This document shows positions 24,994 through 33,949 of a stretch of DNA of 64,000 bases, piece by piece. The position numbers and the translations under genes are program-made. Every line of letters begins with the position of its first letter. Position 1 is the first letter of the stretch. The notes beneath the pieces are model-generated. The model was given only the letters and a program-made list of their open reading frames with translations, was not told the DNA's origin and did not search any database. Where the stretch lies: NCBI RefSeq assembly GCF_020421205.1, contig NZ_JAIZZH010000004.1, positions 248,001 through 312,000 on the forward strand. The letters run 5' to 3'. Origin of the DNA: Hymenobacter pini. Lineage in GTDB: Bacteria > Bacteroidota > Bacteroidia > Cytophagales > Hymenobacteraceae.

Positions 24994-25812
24994 ATGAAGT
25001 TGACTCTACGACTGCATCTCTCGGGCTTGATGATGGGCCTGCTCCTCGTGTTGCTTACGGCCTTCTCGGCCTCAGCTCGCGCCCGGCGGGTAAGTGAAGA
25101 TGAAAAAGCCCCGGCGGCCGCCACCAAAAAGGCCGCTACCATGCGGGGCCGCGCCTCCTGGTACGGCCGAGAGCATCAGGGTCACCGCACCAGCAACGGG
25201 GAGCGGTTTGACCGCAACAAGTACACCTGCGCCCACAAAACCCTACCTTTTGGCACCAAGCTGCGGGTTTCCAACCCCGAGACCGGCAAATCGGTGGTGG
25301 TGCGCGTAACCGACCGGGGTCCGTTCCGCCACCAGCGCATTCTGGACTTGTCGGAAATTGCCGCCCGCCCCTTGGGCATTGTTACCCACGGTGCCGTATC
25401 GGTAGTGGCGCAGGTAGTGGACGCCGAAACCCCGCTGGGCCCCACGGATGCTCCCGAGAACCTAGCCCTGCTGGCCGCCGATTCTACCATTACGGCCGAT
25501 ATTCACACCAACATCGTGGCCGGCGAAACGGAAGCGACTGACGTAGCCCTTACGCCTGAGCCCGCCGCCACCTACGTAATTCAGGCCGGCACCTTCGGCG
25601 ACCCGCGCAACGCCCGCGCCGTGATGGACAAGATTCAAAGCGTGGAGCCCAAGCTGCTGGTGACTACCGTGGCGACTACCACCGCCGAGGGCCGGTCCCT
25701 GAACCGCGTAGTAGTGGGTCGCTTTGCCACCCAGGCCGAGGCCGATGAAGTTCGCCAGCGGCTGGCCCGCGTGGGCGTGGCCGGCCTGGTAAGGCAGGGT
25801 GAGAACCTGTAA
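24994..25812 (+). CDS. rlpA: RlpA-like septal protein with SPOR domain
   Basis: This 272-residue exported protein has a signal peptide (about 1-29), then a double-psi beta-barrel RlpA domain at about 50-125. Its core includes R-A-S-W-Y-G, F-D-R-N-K-Y-T-C-A-H-K-T-L-P-F-G-T, V-R-V-T-D-R-G-P-F and R-I-L-D-L-S. A SPOR peptidoglycan-binding domain lies at about 190-268 (Y-V-I-Q-A-G-T-F to the GRFATQAEA repeat). RlpA proteins of this architecture bind denuded glycan strands at the septum, and some are lytic transglycosylases. A terminator follows, so it is monocistronic. Confidence 0.9.
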   Translation: MKLTLRLHLSGLMMGLLLVLLTAFSASARARRVSEDEKAPAAATKKAATMRGRASWYGREHQGHRTSNGERFDRNKYTCAHKTLPFGTKLRVSNPETGKSVVVRVTDRGPFRHQRILDLSEIAARPLGIVTHGAVSVVAQVVDAETPLGPTDAPENLALLAADSTITADIHTNIVAGETEATDVALTPEPAATYVIQAGTFGDPRNARAVMDKIQSVEPKLLVTTVATTTAEGRSLNRVVVGRFATQAEADEVRQRLARVGVAGLVRQGENL

Positions 25813-25852
25813 ACACGAGTTCCGTCAGATTTTTCACTATACTAAACGCTTG

Positions 25853-25886
25853 AAAGAGCACTTCCTGTCTGCAGGAAGTGCTCTTT
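25853..25886 (+). terminator. Rho-independent terminator of rlpA
   Basis: A 15-bp perfect stem (AAAGAGCACTTCCTG with its complement) around the loop TCTG, ending in TTTTATA. Confidence 0.9.
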
Positions 25887-26071
25887 TATATTCTTAAGGG
25901 CAAGTTGAGTCGTTTGTATGGCATCCTCCCAGGTGCCTTTCCGTCTGGCAAAACGCGCCTGACGCGTGTTTACGGCTTGATAACATGCCTGAGCCCGTAA
26001 ATTGAGGTGGCCCGTTCTGCCAGAAACCGAAGCATTTACTACCTTCCGCTCCCCGCGAAACTGGTTGGCAA

Positions 26072-28567
26072 ATGCTTCGATTTCTTCCAGGCACCCTGGT
26101 GCTCCTTGTTACCCTTACACTTACCTGGGTTCTGAACACCAAGCAGGGCGACGTGCCGCCCGTAGCCCGGCTGCTGAGCCCATACCGGGGCTTCTGGCAG
26201 AATGGCGAAACCCCGGCCGATTTCCCGGAGCAGCAAACCCTGCACCTTACCGGTTTGCGCCAGCCCGTGCGGGTGCGGTTTGATGACCGGCGGGTACCGC
26301 ACATCTTCGCTCTTAACGACCATGACCTGTATTATGCCCAGGGCTACCTCACGGCCCGGGACCGGCTCTGGCAGATGGAGTTTATGACCCGGGTGGCGGC
26401 CGGCCGCATTTCGGAGGTGGTGGGCCCCCGGGCCCTGGAGTACGACCGGTTTCAGCGGCGCATGGGCCTGCCGTATGGGGCGCAGAACTCGCTGCAGTCT
26501 ATGCTGAAAAACGACACCACGCGGCTGGTGCTGGAGTCGTACTCGGCGGGGGTGAATGCCTACATCAGCAGCCTTTCGCCGCGGGAATACCCGTTTGAGT
26601 ACAAGCTGCTCGAATACGCTCCCGAGCCCTGGCAGCCCCTTAAATGCGCCCTGCTGCTGAAGCTGATGGCCTGGGATTTGAGCGGCCGCTCCGACGATTT
26701 GCGCCTGAGCAACATCCTGAGCAAGTATGGACCGAAGGTGGTGAAGGACTTGTTTCCGGATTACCCCTTCCGCGAAGACCCAATTGTGCCGGTGGGTACG
26801 CCGCTGGATTTCAAGCCGCTGCCAGTGCCGGCCACACCCCCTTCGTTTACGGCGGCCTTATCGGACAAAGTGCCGCAGCGGGAGCCGGATGCCGAGCTGG
26901 GTTCCAACAACTTCGCCGTGGCGGGCAGCCGCTCGGCCTCGGGCCTGCCGCTACTGGCCAACGACCCCCACCTGCAGCTGAACCTGCCCAGCATCTGGTA
27001 CCAGGTGCAACTGCACGCGCCCGGCCAGAACGTGTACGGCGTAACCATTCCGGGCGCACCGGCCGTTATTATCGGGTTCAACGAGGACGTGGCCTGGGGC
27101 GTAACCAACGTGGGCGGCGACGTGCTGGACTGGTACCAGCTTAAATTCCGCGACAACACCAAGCGCGAGTACTGGCACGACGGCCGCTGGAAACCGGTGC
27201 GCCGGGTGGTGGAGCGCATTGTAGTGCGCGGCCTTCCCGACCGCCTCGACACAGTAATCTACACCCACCACGGCCCCGTGGTGTACGACCACGACGAGAA
27301 ACCCTTCAATGCCCAAACGCCCACCCAGCACGCCATGCGCTGGACGGCTCACGAGGGCGCCGACGAGGTGCTGGCCTTCGTGAAGCTCAACCACGCCCGT
27401 AATTATCAGGATTACGACCGGGCTTTGCGCACCTACGGCTCCCCGGCCCAGAACTTCATCTTCGCCAGCAACCAGAACGACATTGCCATCCGGCCCAACG
27501 GCCGCTACCCGCTGAAGTGGCCGGAGCAGGGCAAGTTTATTCTGGACGGCTCCGACCCGCGCCACGACTGGCAGGGCTGGATTCCGATGACGCAGACGCC
27601 GCGGGTGCAGAACCCGGCCCGGGGCTTCGTGTCGTCGGCCAACCAGCACTCCGCCGGGCCCGACTACCCCTACTACATTGGGTGGGACTATGCGCCCTGG
27701 GACCGGGGGCACCGCATCAACCAGCAGCTGGCCAAGATGCACCGCGCCACCGCCGACACCTTGCGCGAGCTGCAGAACGACAACCTCGGCATCAACGCCC
27801 AAACCATGCTCCCAGGCATGTTGAGCCTGATGCGCGGCAACAAGGTGACGGATCAGTTGTATAGCCCGGTTCCGCCTGATAAGCCAGAATATAAGGCGCT
27901 GGAGGTGTTAGGAAAATGGGATTACCACTACACTACCGATGCCGTGGCGGCCACCATCTTCGAGCTGTGGTACCAGGACTTGGTGAAGCGCCTCTGGGAG
28001 GATGATTTCAGCAAGCTGGCTACCGGCCTGGAAATGCGCTACCCCTCCCGCGACCGGACCAACCACCTGTTACAGCAGGAGTATGGCGACGCATTCCAGG
28101 GATTTAAAGGTGCCAGCCCCTGGATAGACGACCGGCGCACCCCCAAGAAGGAAAACGTGCACGACCTGCTGGCGGCTTCCTTGCATTTCGCCGTAGATTC
28201 GCTGACCCGCAAGTTCGGGCCGCTGGGGCCGAAGTGGGGCTGGGCCAACCAGAAAAGCACCGATATCAACCACCTGGCCCAGCTGCCGGGCTTCGGGCAC
28301 CAGGATATTGTGTGCGCCGGCAGCCCCGGCACCGTGAATGCCACCGGTCCGCGCAACGGCCCTTCCTGGCGCATGGTGGTAGCGCTGGGGCCGCAGGTGC
28401 AGGCCTACGGCATCTTCCCCGGCGGACAGAGCGGCAACCCGGCCTCCCGGTACTATGATGATATGCTGGAAAGCTGGCGCGTGGGCAAGCTGGATGAGCT
28501 GGTATTTCTACGCGCCGCCGACGAAAACCACCCCCGCCTGCAGGCTGCCTGGCGGCTGGAAAAGTAA
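26072..28567 (+). CDS. Penicillin-acylase-family (Ntn) amidohydrolase
   Basis: This 831-residue protein of the penicillin G acylase / AHL acylase / PvdQ group begins with one hydrophobic export segment (about 4-21). These enzymes self-cleave before a serine that becomes the catalytic N-terminus. Here it is S278 in AELGSNNFAVAG. Downstream features P-L-L-A-N-D-P-H-L, W-G-V-T-N-V-G-G-D and F-V-S-S-A-N-Q are family landmarks. The chain would split into an alpha part of about 255 residues and a beta part of about 550. Substrate (penicillin, acyl-homoserine lactone or another amide) cannot be told from sequence. It is probably periplasmic. Confidence 0.9.
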   Translation: MLRFLPGTLVLLVTLTLTWVLNTKQGDVPPVARLLSPYRGFWQNGETPADFPEQQTLHLTGLRQPVRVRFDDRRVPHIFALNDHDLYYAQGYLTARDRLWQMEFMTRVAAGRISEVVGPRALEYDRFQRRMGLPYGAQNSLQSMLKNDTTRLVLESYSAGVNAYISSLSPREYPFEYKLLEYAPEPWQPLKCALLLKLMAWDLSGRSDDLRLSNILSKYGPKVVKDLFPDYPFREDPIVPVGTPLDFKPLPVPATPPSFTAALSDKVPQREPDAELGSNNFAVAGSRSASGLPLLANDPHLQLNLPSIWYQVQLHAPGQNVYGVTIPGAPAVIIGFNEDVAWGVTNVGGDVLDWYQLKFRDNTKREYWHDGRWKPVRRVVERIVVRGLPDRLDTVIYTHHGPVVYDHDEKPFNAQTPTQHAMRWTAHEGADEVLAFVKLNHARNYQDYDRALRTYGSPAQNFIFASNQNDIAIRPNGRYPLKWPEQGKFILDGSDPRHDWQGWIPMTQTPRVQNPARGFVSSANQHSAGPDYPYYIGWDYAPWDRGHRINQQLAKMHRATADTLRELQNDNLGINAQTMLPGMLSLMRGNKVTDQLYSPVPPDKPEYKALEVLGKWDYHYTTDAVAATIFELWYQDLVKRLWEDDFSKLATGLEMRYPSRDRTNHLLQQEYGDAFQGFKGASPWIDDRRTPKKENVHDLLAASLHFAVDSLTRKFGPLGPKWGWANQKSTDINHLAQLPGFGHQDIVCAGSPGTVNATGPRNGPSWRMVVALGPQVQAYGIFPGGQSGNPASRYYDDMLESWRVGKLDELVFLRAADENHPRLQAAWRLEK

Positions 28568-28642
28568 GTGTCGGCAGTACCCGTTTCGTGCGTATCTTGC
28601 TCAACTGCCCTTATCCTGCCTTCGCCTTTATCTGTTTCAGAA

Positions 28643-30214
28643 ATGTCTTTATCGCGCAGCCGCTTCGCGTGGCATCGGGTAGTACTGGCCGCTTGCCTCA
28701 CGGGAGCAACCGTGCCGACAGTGCAGGCCCAGCAAACCACTAAAAAGCCCGTTGCCGTTGCCAAGTCAGCACCCGCTGCGCGCGTGTACAGCCTATACGA
28801 AGTCCAGACGCGGCCCGAGTACGTGGAAGGCGAGTACGCGCTCCGGCAGTACCTGCGAAACCAGCTGCGCCGGCCCGCTGCCGTGAAAGCCGGTAGGGAG
28901 CGGGGCGTGGTAACGGTGAACTTCGTAGTGCAGCCGGATGGCCGACTCACCAATGCCTTTATTGCCCGCGGCCTCAGCGTCGCCAGCAACGCCGAGGCGT
29001 TGCGCCTGGTGCAGGCCATGCCCCGCTGGCGCCCCGCCCGCTACCAGGATAAGCCCGTACCCGTGCAGTACCAAATTTCCGTACCGTTTGAGCCGCCGGT
29101 TCAAGCGGTGCCTGACTTGTCAGGCTTGCAGGGCGAGGGGAAGGTGGTGGAAGAGGTAGTGGAGAACAAGGTGTACACCTACGTGGAGCAGATGCCGGTA
29201 TTTCCGGGCGGGCAGGAGTATTTGGTGAAGTACGTGCAGGCCAGCCTACGTTACCCGGCGGCGGCCGTGGCCAACAAGGTAGAGGGCCGGGTATTTGTGC
29301 GGTTTGTGGTGCAGCCCACAGGCCAGGTAGACAACGTAGAGGTTATAAAAGGCCTGGGTGCCGGTTGCGACGAAGAGGCGGCGCGCGTCATCAAAGCTCT
29401 ACCCACCTTCGAGCCCGGCAAGCAGAACGGCCGTCTGGTTGCTGTGCAACACACGCTGCCCGTTATGTTCAGCCTGGATAGTACCCCGGGCGCCCCGGGC
29501 GTAGCCATTCCGCCCTTGCCCACGCTACCTAAGCCCGAGGATAAAGTCTACACCTATGTGGAGCAAATGCCGACGCTGGCAGGCACCACTGAAGCAACCA
29601 TTGCCTCGGCCCTACAGGCGGCCGTAGTGCTGCCCGCAGAGGTAGTGAAAGGCGACACGGAAGGCCGCGTATACCTGAGCTTCGTGGTAAATCGGGACGG
29701 CCGAACTGACGAAGCCAAGGTACTGCGGGGGCTGTGCACCGCCTGTGATGCCGCTGCCCTGGCGGCCGTAGCTAAACTACCCCGCCTGGAACCCGGCCGG
29801 CAAAACGGCAAGCCGGTGCGGGTACAGCTGACCCACACGGTACAACTGTTCGGCCCCAACCATGTATTCGAGCCCCGCGAGGCGGTGACTCAGGCCAGCT
29901 TCAACGGGGGCGGTGTAGCCCTGCGGCAGTATTTCACCGAGAAGCTAAAAGAGCCCAAAGTGCTGGCCCAAGAAAACCTACGCGGGGCCGTGGAGGTACG
30001 ATTCGTGGTGCAGGCCGACGGTAAGATTGGCGCGGCCGAAGTGGTACGCCCCTTCTGCCGCAGCTGCGACGAAGAAGCCTTACGCTTGGTGCGCGCCATG
30101 CCCACCTGGGCCCCCGCCCGCGACGCTTCCGGTCAGCCCATTGCCGTACGCCAAGCCGTGCTCATTCCCATGCCCGCCCCCGAGTTGCCCCGCAAAGTCG
30201 GCATCGACAACTAA
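28643..30214 (+). CDS. Secreted protein with four tandem TonB C-terminal domains
   Basis: This 523-residue protein has a signal peptide ending VQAQ at about residue 30 and then four copies of the TonB C-terminal domain, starting near residues 60, 175, 295 and 405. Each copy carries the F-V-V-(Q/N)-x-D-G-x strand and a (C)xxCD-(E/A)-A-x-R/L-V-x-x-(L/M)-P helix. The last three copies have a cysteine before the DEEA/DAAA segment, two of them as CxxC. There is no membrane anchor after the signal peptide, so it is not a normal ExbB/D-coupled TonB. It may bind TonB boxes or peptidoglycan in the periplasm. Confidence 0.82.
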   Translation: MSLSRSRFAWHRVVLAACLTGATVPTVQAQQTTKKPVAVAKSAPAARVYSLYEVQTRPEYVEGEYALRQYLRNQLRRPAAVKAGRERGVVTVNFVVQPDGRLTNAFIARGLSVASNAEALRLVQAMPRWRPARYQDKPVPVQYQISVPFEPPVQAVPDLSGLQGEGKVVEEVVENKVYTYVEQMPVFPGGQEYLVKYVQASLRYPAAAVANKVEGRVFVRFVVQPTGQVDNVEVIKGLGAGCDEEAARVIKALPTFEPGKQNGRLVAVQHTLPVMFSLDSTPGAPGVAIPPLPTLPKPEDKVYTYVEQMPTLAGTTEATIASALQAAVVLPAEVVKGDTEGRVYLSFVVNRDGRTDEAKVLRGLCTACDAAALAAVAKLPRLEPGRQNGKPVRVQLTHTVQLFGPNHVFEPREAVTQASFNGGGVALRQYFTEKLKEPKVLAQENLRGAVEVRFVVQADGKIGAAEVVRPFCRSCDEEALRLVRAMPTWAPARDASGQPIAVRQAVLIPMPAPELPRKVGIDN

Positions 30215-30235
30215 CGAATCTCCATGCTGCTTCCA

Positions 30236-30610
30236 ATGAAAAAAACTGTCCTCTTACTGCTCCTTATATGCGTTGGTAGCGCGTTGCTGCAACTGGTGTT
30301 TCCCTGGTGGAGCGTGGTGCCGCTGTGCCTAGCGCTGGTGGCGTGGTTTCGGGTTTCGGGCGGAGGTGCTTTCCTAGCGGGTTTACTAGGCGTGGGACTC
30401 AGTTGGTGGCTGCCGGCCGCTTGGCTGAATACCCACGGGGCAAACTTATTGGCCGCGCGCGTAGCTACGCTGCTGCCGCTGGGCGGGCAGTCGTGGCTCC
30501 TAGTACTGCTCAGCGGTGTATTGGCCGGATTGGTAGGCGGCTTGGCAGCGCTGAGCGGAGCCTTAGTACGCCGGGCCGCTGCGCCACGCAACGCTGCACC
30601 AACTGCATAG
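30236..30610 (+). CDS. Small integral membrane protein, unknown function
   Basis: This 124-residue protein has about four hydrophobic segments (5-22, 27-45, 50-68, 88-110) and a short basic C-terminus. Start choice is between ATG 30224 and ATG 30236. The latter gives MKKTVLLLLL and is preferred. It follows the four-TonB-domain gene by 21 bases and ends at a strong terminator, so the two are likely one transcript. I see no diagnostic motif. Confidence 0.7.
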   Translation: MKKTVLLLLLICVGSALLQLVFPWWSVVPLCLALVAWFRVSGGGAFLAGLLGVGLSWWLPAAWLNTHGANLLAARVATLLPLGGQSWLLVLLSGVLAGLVGGLAALSGALVRRAAAPRNAAPTA

Positions 30611-30627
30611 CTGTTCACATCCACCTT

Positions 30628-30667
30628 CACAAAAAGGCCCGTCTGGAACCAGACGGGCCTTTTTGTG
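30628..30667. terminator. Bidirectional terminator, 19-bp stem
   Basis: Arms 30628-30646 and 30649-30667 (CACAAAAAGGCCCGTCTGG and complement) meet almost directly, so the real loop is the central GGAACC. It separates the converging membrane protein and hydrolase genes. Confidence 0.92.
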
Positions 30668-30687
30668 AATACAGGAATCTACCTGTA

Positions 30688-31971
30688 CTAATACTGAGAG
30701 ATGAACGCAAAGGCCTGCAGCGTGTAGGTGGCTACCGAGCTGAAGTGGTTGCCACCCTGGATAGGCCGGAGCGTTGCCTGCGTGGCTCCTTGGGCGCGCA
30801 TGGCGTTGTAGGCATCCTGGGAGTTGAAGTACGGCACGTAATCGTCGGCGGTACCGTGGAACAGGGCTATGGGCGCCTTGGGCTTCCAGTCGAAGATGTC
30901 GTTATCGGTAAGGGAGGCGGTGAGGGCCGCATCGGAATCGGTTAGCACAGCCTGCCGGAAAGTAGGGGCAAACAGCGCACTAGCCTGGGTGGGCACTTCA
31001 CTGAACGGATTAGCCTGCAGACGGGTGGCGTAGGGTTCTTGGTAGTAGTAGCTGTTGGGCCGGCCTAGCTTATACACGCGGTTATAGGTATCCAGCACCC
31101 ACACGTAGGTGCTCAGAAAGTTGAGCGGCTGCGTGGAATTCATAATGTACTTGGCAAACGCCGACTTATGATAGGCTCCCGCCCCCGGCGCGCTGGCCGT
31201 CACGGGCAGTTCCGCAGGGTATTTCTCCTCCAGGTACTTATGCAATGCCATCGTGGCGTAGCCGCCTTCGGAGTAGCCCAACAGGAAATTCTTCTGGTTC
31301 ACGCTGATACTCTCCTTTTTGCAGAACTCCCGGGCCGCCCGCAACATATCAGCCGAGGCCGAGGCCAACGACGACGCGTGCTCATAGGGATGCGGCAGGG
31401 CTTTACTGGCCCCATAGCCAATGTAATCGGGGGCCGACACCACGTAGCCCGTAGATGCCAGCACCGATACCGCCGACCATAACTCACTGCTCTGGCTGTA
31501 ATACGACGGCGCCCTACTCTCATCATCGGGGCGAATGGTGCCGTGCTGATAGCTGATAACCGGCAGGGCTGTGGTGCTTACCGGCACTAGCAGCGCCCCG
31601 GAGGCCGTTACTGTTTGGCCATCGGTGTTGCGGGTAGTGTAGGTGAGGCGGTACACTTTCACGGAGTAGCGCGCCAGAGAACCTACCAGCGGAACATCCT
31701 GCACCCGCGCCGCCAACTGGGCCGGCGTGTATTCGCCCAGCAGGGTGCTGCCCGTGAGTATCGTGGCCGGCACGGTCTTGTCGGGCGTGGTAACCGGTGC
31801 GGGGTCGGAGGAGGCGGAGCTCTGGCAGCCAGCCCCCAGTAGTACAGTCGTTATCAGGCCTAGCAGGCCTAGTTTGGGCGTGGGCGCCAGGCGGCGCAAC
31901 CGGGAAGGTAGTAGCACAAGCAGTTGATTAGCTGAATCCTGAATCTGCCTGTACAACAGGTCAAGCCGCAT
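30688..31971 (-). CDS. Alpha/beta-hydrolase lipoprotein (secretory lipase / S9-like)
   Basis: This 427-residue alpha/beta hydrolase has a nucleophile elbow GYSEGG near residue 235, an acid in GTADDYVPY near 370 and a catalytic histidine in QGGNHFSS near 410. The Q-H-G-T stretch at about 142 would form the oxyanion hole. A lipobox (VLLGAGC) puts the anchored cysteine at about residue 48. The leader of 47 residues is long, so a later start may be used. An internal hydrophobic run begins near residue 33. Related proteins include secreted lipases and esterases. It diverges from the BlaI-like regulator. Confidence 0.82.
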   Translation of the reverse strand: MRLDLLYRQIQDSANQLLVLLPSRLRRLAPTPKLGLLGLITTVLLGAGCQSSASSDPAPVTTPDKTVPATILTGSTLLGEYTPAQLAARVQDVPLVGSLARYSVKVYRLTYTTRNTDGQTVTASGALLVPVSTTALPVISYQHGTIRPDDESRAPSYYSQSSELWSAVSVLASTGYVVSAPDYIGYGASKALPHPYEHASSLASASADMLRAAREFCKKESISVNQKNFLLGYSEGGYATMALHKYLEEKYPAELPVTASAPGAGAYHKSAFAKYIMNSTQPLNFLSTYVWVLDTYNRVYKLGRPNSYYYQEPYATRLQANPFSEVPTQASALFAPTFRQAVLTDSDAALTASLTDNDIFDWKPKAPIALFHGTADDYVPYFNSQDAYNAMRAQGATQATLRPIQGGNHFSSVATYTLQAFAFISQY

Positions 31972-32026
31972 TCCTTGTTCCGAAAACGGTAATAGTTCTG
32001 TACCGTAAAAATATTTCAGCTAAAAA

Positions 32027-32060
32027 ATTAGTTGATTGACTAATAAATTAGTTATACTTG
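32027..32060 (+). promoter_or_regulatory. Operator/promoter of the BlaI-BlaR-like pair
   Basis: Three half-sites lie within 26 bases: ATTAGT at 32027-32032, its inverse ACTAAT at 32039-32044, and ATTAGT again at 32047-32052. The first and third are part of a nine-base direct repeat (AAATTAGTT) exactly 20 bases apart, about two helical turns. They overlap a promoter TTG(32032-32034)-N18-TATACTTG(32053-32060), so a bound repressor would block it. The hydrolase gene reads away in the other direction and could share control. Confidence 0.6.
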
Positions 32061-32083
32061 TTTACGACTTCACCCAAATAGCA

Positions 32084-32506
32084 ATGGCCGACAACAATTT
32101 TCCGGAGCTGACCCGGGCCGAGGAACAGGTTATGCAGGTATTATGGCAACGCGGACCTTCGTTTGTGAAGGACGTGGTGCCGGAGCTACCGCCACCTGCC
32201 CCCGCTACCACCACGGTATCTACCATTATCCGCATCCTGGAGCAGAAGGGATTTGTGGGGCACGAAGCTTTTGGGCGCACCCATCGCTACCACGCTCTGG
32301 TGGCCCAGGATGAGTACCGGCGCTTCTCGTTGCGCAAGCTGCTGGGTGGCTACTTCGGGGGCTCGTTCACTCGCCTAGTTTCCTTTTTCGCGCAGGAAGA
32401 AAACCTGAATGCGGCCCAGCTTGACGAGCTGATGCGCCACGCCCAGGCCTCCACCCCTACCCCACCCGCCGATGAGCCCGACCCTACTACCGAGCACTAC
32501 GCCTGA
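32084..32506 (+). CDS. BlaI/MecI/CopY-family transcriptional repressor
   Basis: This 140-residue winged-helix repressor has the BlaI pattern: L-T-R-A-E-E-Q-V-M-Q-V-L-W at the start, the recognition-helix region T-V-S-T-I-I-R-I-L-E-Q-K-G-F at about 42-57 and G-R-T-H-R-Y-H in the wing, followed by a dimerisation helix region. The ATG at 32084 gives family-standard length. One at 32036 would lie inside the promoter. It overlaps the next gene by 35 bases. Family members are inactivated when the partner sensor protease is triggered. The dyad sites upstream are its likely operator. Confidence 0.9.
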   Translation: MADNNFPELTRAEEQVMQVLWQRGPSFVKDVVPELPPPAPATTTVSTIIRILEQKGFVGHEAFGRTHRYHALVAQDEYRRFSLRKLLGGYFGGSFTRLVSFFAQEENLNAAQLDELMRHAQASTPTPPADEPDPTTEHYA

Positions 32507-33803
32507 GTTGCTGGGCTGGATGCTCCAAAGCGCCCTCTGCCTGGGAGCCTGTTGGCTCCTGTACCGGTGTGCGCTACAACAGGAGCAGTTTTTCCACTAC
32601 AACCGTCGCTTCCTGCAGTTCACACCCTGGCTGGCGCTGCTGCTGCCACGGCTAGTAAGCGCGGGTTTAGAATACTGGCCCACCGAGCCCTCTTCGGGTG
32701 AAGCCGGGGCGGTATCGAGCGGCGGACTGCTACCCGGCCCCACGGTGCAGGCGGTGGGCAGTGTCCTGTACAGTCTGCCCCAGTGGCTGCCGCTGCTGTA
32801 CCTGGGCGGCGTGCTGCTGATGCTGGCGCTGCTGGCCAGCCGGGTGCTGCGCCTGTGGCTGCGCACCCGGCACCTGCCGCGGGAAATTCGCAACGGCTAC
32901 GTGCTAGTGCGCACCGGCGGGCAGTTGCCCACCAGCTCCTTCGGGCGCTGGATTCTCTGGGATGAAACCATACCTCTCACCCCGGCCGAGGCCCAGGCCG
33001 TGCTGGCCCACGAAATAGCCCACGTGCAGCAGGGCCACACCGCCGAGAAACTACGCCTGGAGCTGGTGCGGGCGCTGCTGTGGCCGGTGCCATTTGTGCA
33101 CCTGTTTCCGCGGGCCCTGGCGCAAGTGCAGGAGTTTATGGCCGACTCGGCGGCGTTACGGCTGGCTTCGCCGGTTACGGCCTCGCCTACGGCGTATGCC
33201 AGTCTGCTGGCCCGCCTGGCCCTGCGTTCCTACCAACCCGATTTACCGCTTACTCAATCTTTCACCCAATCTCTCACCCTTACCCGTATCCGTATGCTTA
33301 CTCAATCCTCCACCGCCCGCCGCTGGAAACAGTGGCTGCTCCTGCCCCTGGGCACGGCCCTACTGGCCGGGGTGGCCGCCTGCGAACAAGCCGGCGAGTT
33401 GCCTCCCCCCCCGCCGACCACCGTGGCCGAGGCTGCCTTGGCTCCGCCTCCCCCGCCCCCACCGGCTCTCTACGAAGGCGATGCGCAAACGCCTCCCGGC
33501 TACCCCGGCGGCATGACCCAACTATTGGCCGATGTGATGAAGCGGGTAAAATACCCCGCCGCCGCTAAGCAGGCCAAAGTAGCCGGGGCCGTTTTCGTGC
33601 GGTTTGTCGTGAATGACAAAGGGCTCATTCAGGATGCGGAAGTAATGAAAGCCCCCAGCGGGCCCGAAGCCGCCGTGGAGGCCTTGAAATCAGAAGCTCT
33701 GATGGCCGTGAAAACGCTGCCCGGCCGCTGGACTCCGTGCCAGCGCGACGGTAAGGCCGTAGCCGCTCGCTACACTATTCCTATCACTTTCGCGCTGAAA
33801 TAA
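32472..33803 (+). CDS. BlaR1/MecR1-type M56 metallopeptidase fused to a TonB C-terminal domain
   Basis: This 443-residue membrane protein has about four membrane segments (about 12-30, 45-62, 95-130, 293-312). The zinc protease site H180-E-I-A-H184 with downstream E221-F-M-A-D is the M56 signature. After the last membrane segment comes a proline-rich linker (repeated P runs at about 315-340) and a TonB C-terminal domain (about 355-443, P-G-G-M-T-Q-L and F-V-R-F-V-V-N-D-K-G). Unlike BlaR1 it has no penicillin-binding sensor domain, so the signal is something else, perhaps read through the periplasmic TonB domain. It is translationally coupled to the BlaI gene. Confidence 0.9.
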   Translation: MSPTLLPSTTPELLGWMLQSALCLGACWLLYRCALQQEQFFHYNRRFLQFTPWLALLLPRLVSAGLEYWPTEPSSGEAGAVSSGGLLPGPTVQAVGSVLYSLPQWLPLLYLGGVLLMLALLASRVLRLWLRTRHLPREIRNGYVLVRTGGQLPTSSFGRWILWDETIPLTPAEAQAVLAHEIAHVQQGHTAEKLRLELVRALLWPVPFVHLFPRALAQVQEFMADSAALRLASPVTASPTAYASLLARLALRSYQPDLPLTQSFTQSLTLTRIRMLTQSSTARRWKQWLLLPLGTALLAGVAACEQAGELPPPPPTTVAEAALAPPPPPPPALYEGDAQTPPGYPGGMTQLLADVMKRVKYPAAAKQAKVAGAVFVRFVVNDKGLIQDAEVMKAPSGPEAAVEALKSEALMAVKTLPGRWTPCQRDGKAVAARYTIPITFALK

Positions 33804-33825
33804 CTATTCGCACTATCCACTACTC

Positions 33826-33863
33826 AAACCGCTGCGCACCGTTGGGTGGGCAGCGGTTTTGCG
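33826..33863 (+). terminator. Terminator of the BlaI-M56 operon
   Basis: A ten-base stem AAACCGCTGC/GCAGCGGTTT (33826-33835, 33850-33859) with a 14-base loop and a short T-run. Confidence 0.8.
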
Positions 33864-33949
33864 TTTCGGGCCGTATATTGGTTCTCACTGTTCGGCTTAC
33901 CTGGGCAGTGCAGGCAGTGGCAGTGGTCGATTTTCGGCCCGGTGGTGCA

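Noticed and set aside
24710-24997. A 95-codon frame on the plus strand in the A+T-rich gap
   Set aside because: Its codon use is unlike all neighbours, it overlaps the rlpA start and the -7 element, and shows no domain.
33250-33307. Repeat-like TTACTCAATC words inside the M56 gene considered as an inserted repeat
   Set aside because: The protein there (S-L-T-L-T-R-I-R-M-L) looks like the normal family segment, so the words are probably codon coincidence.
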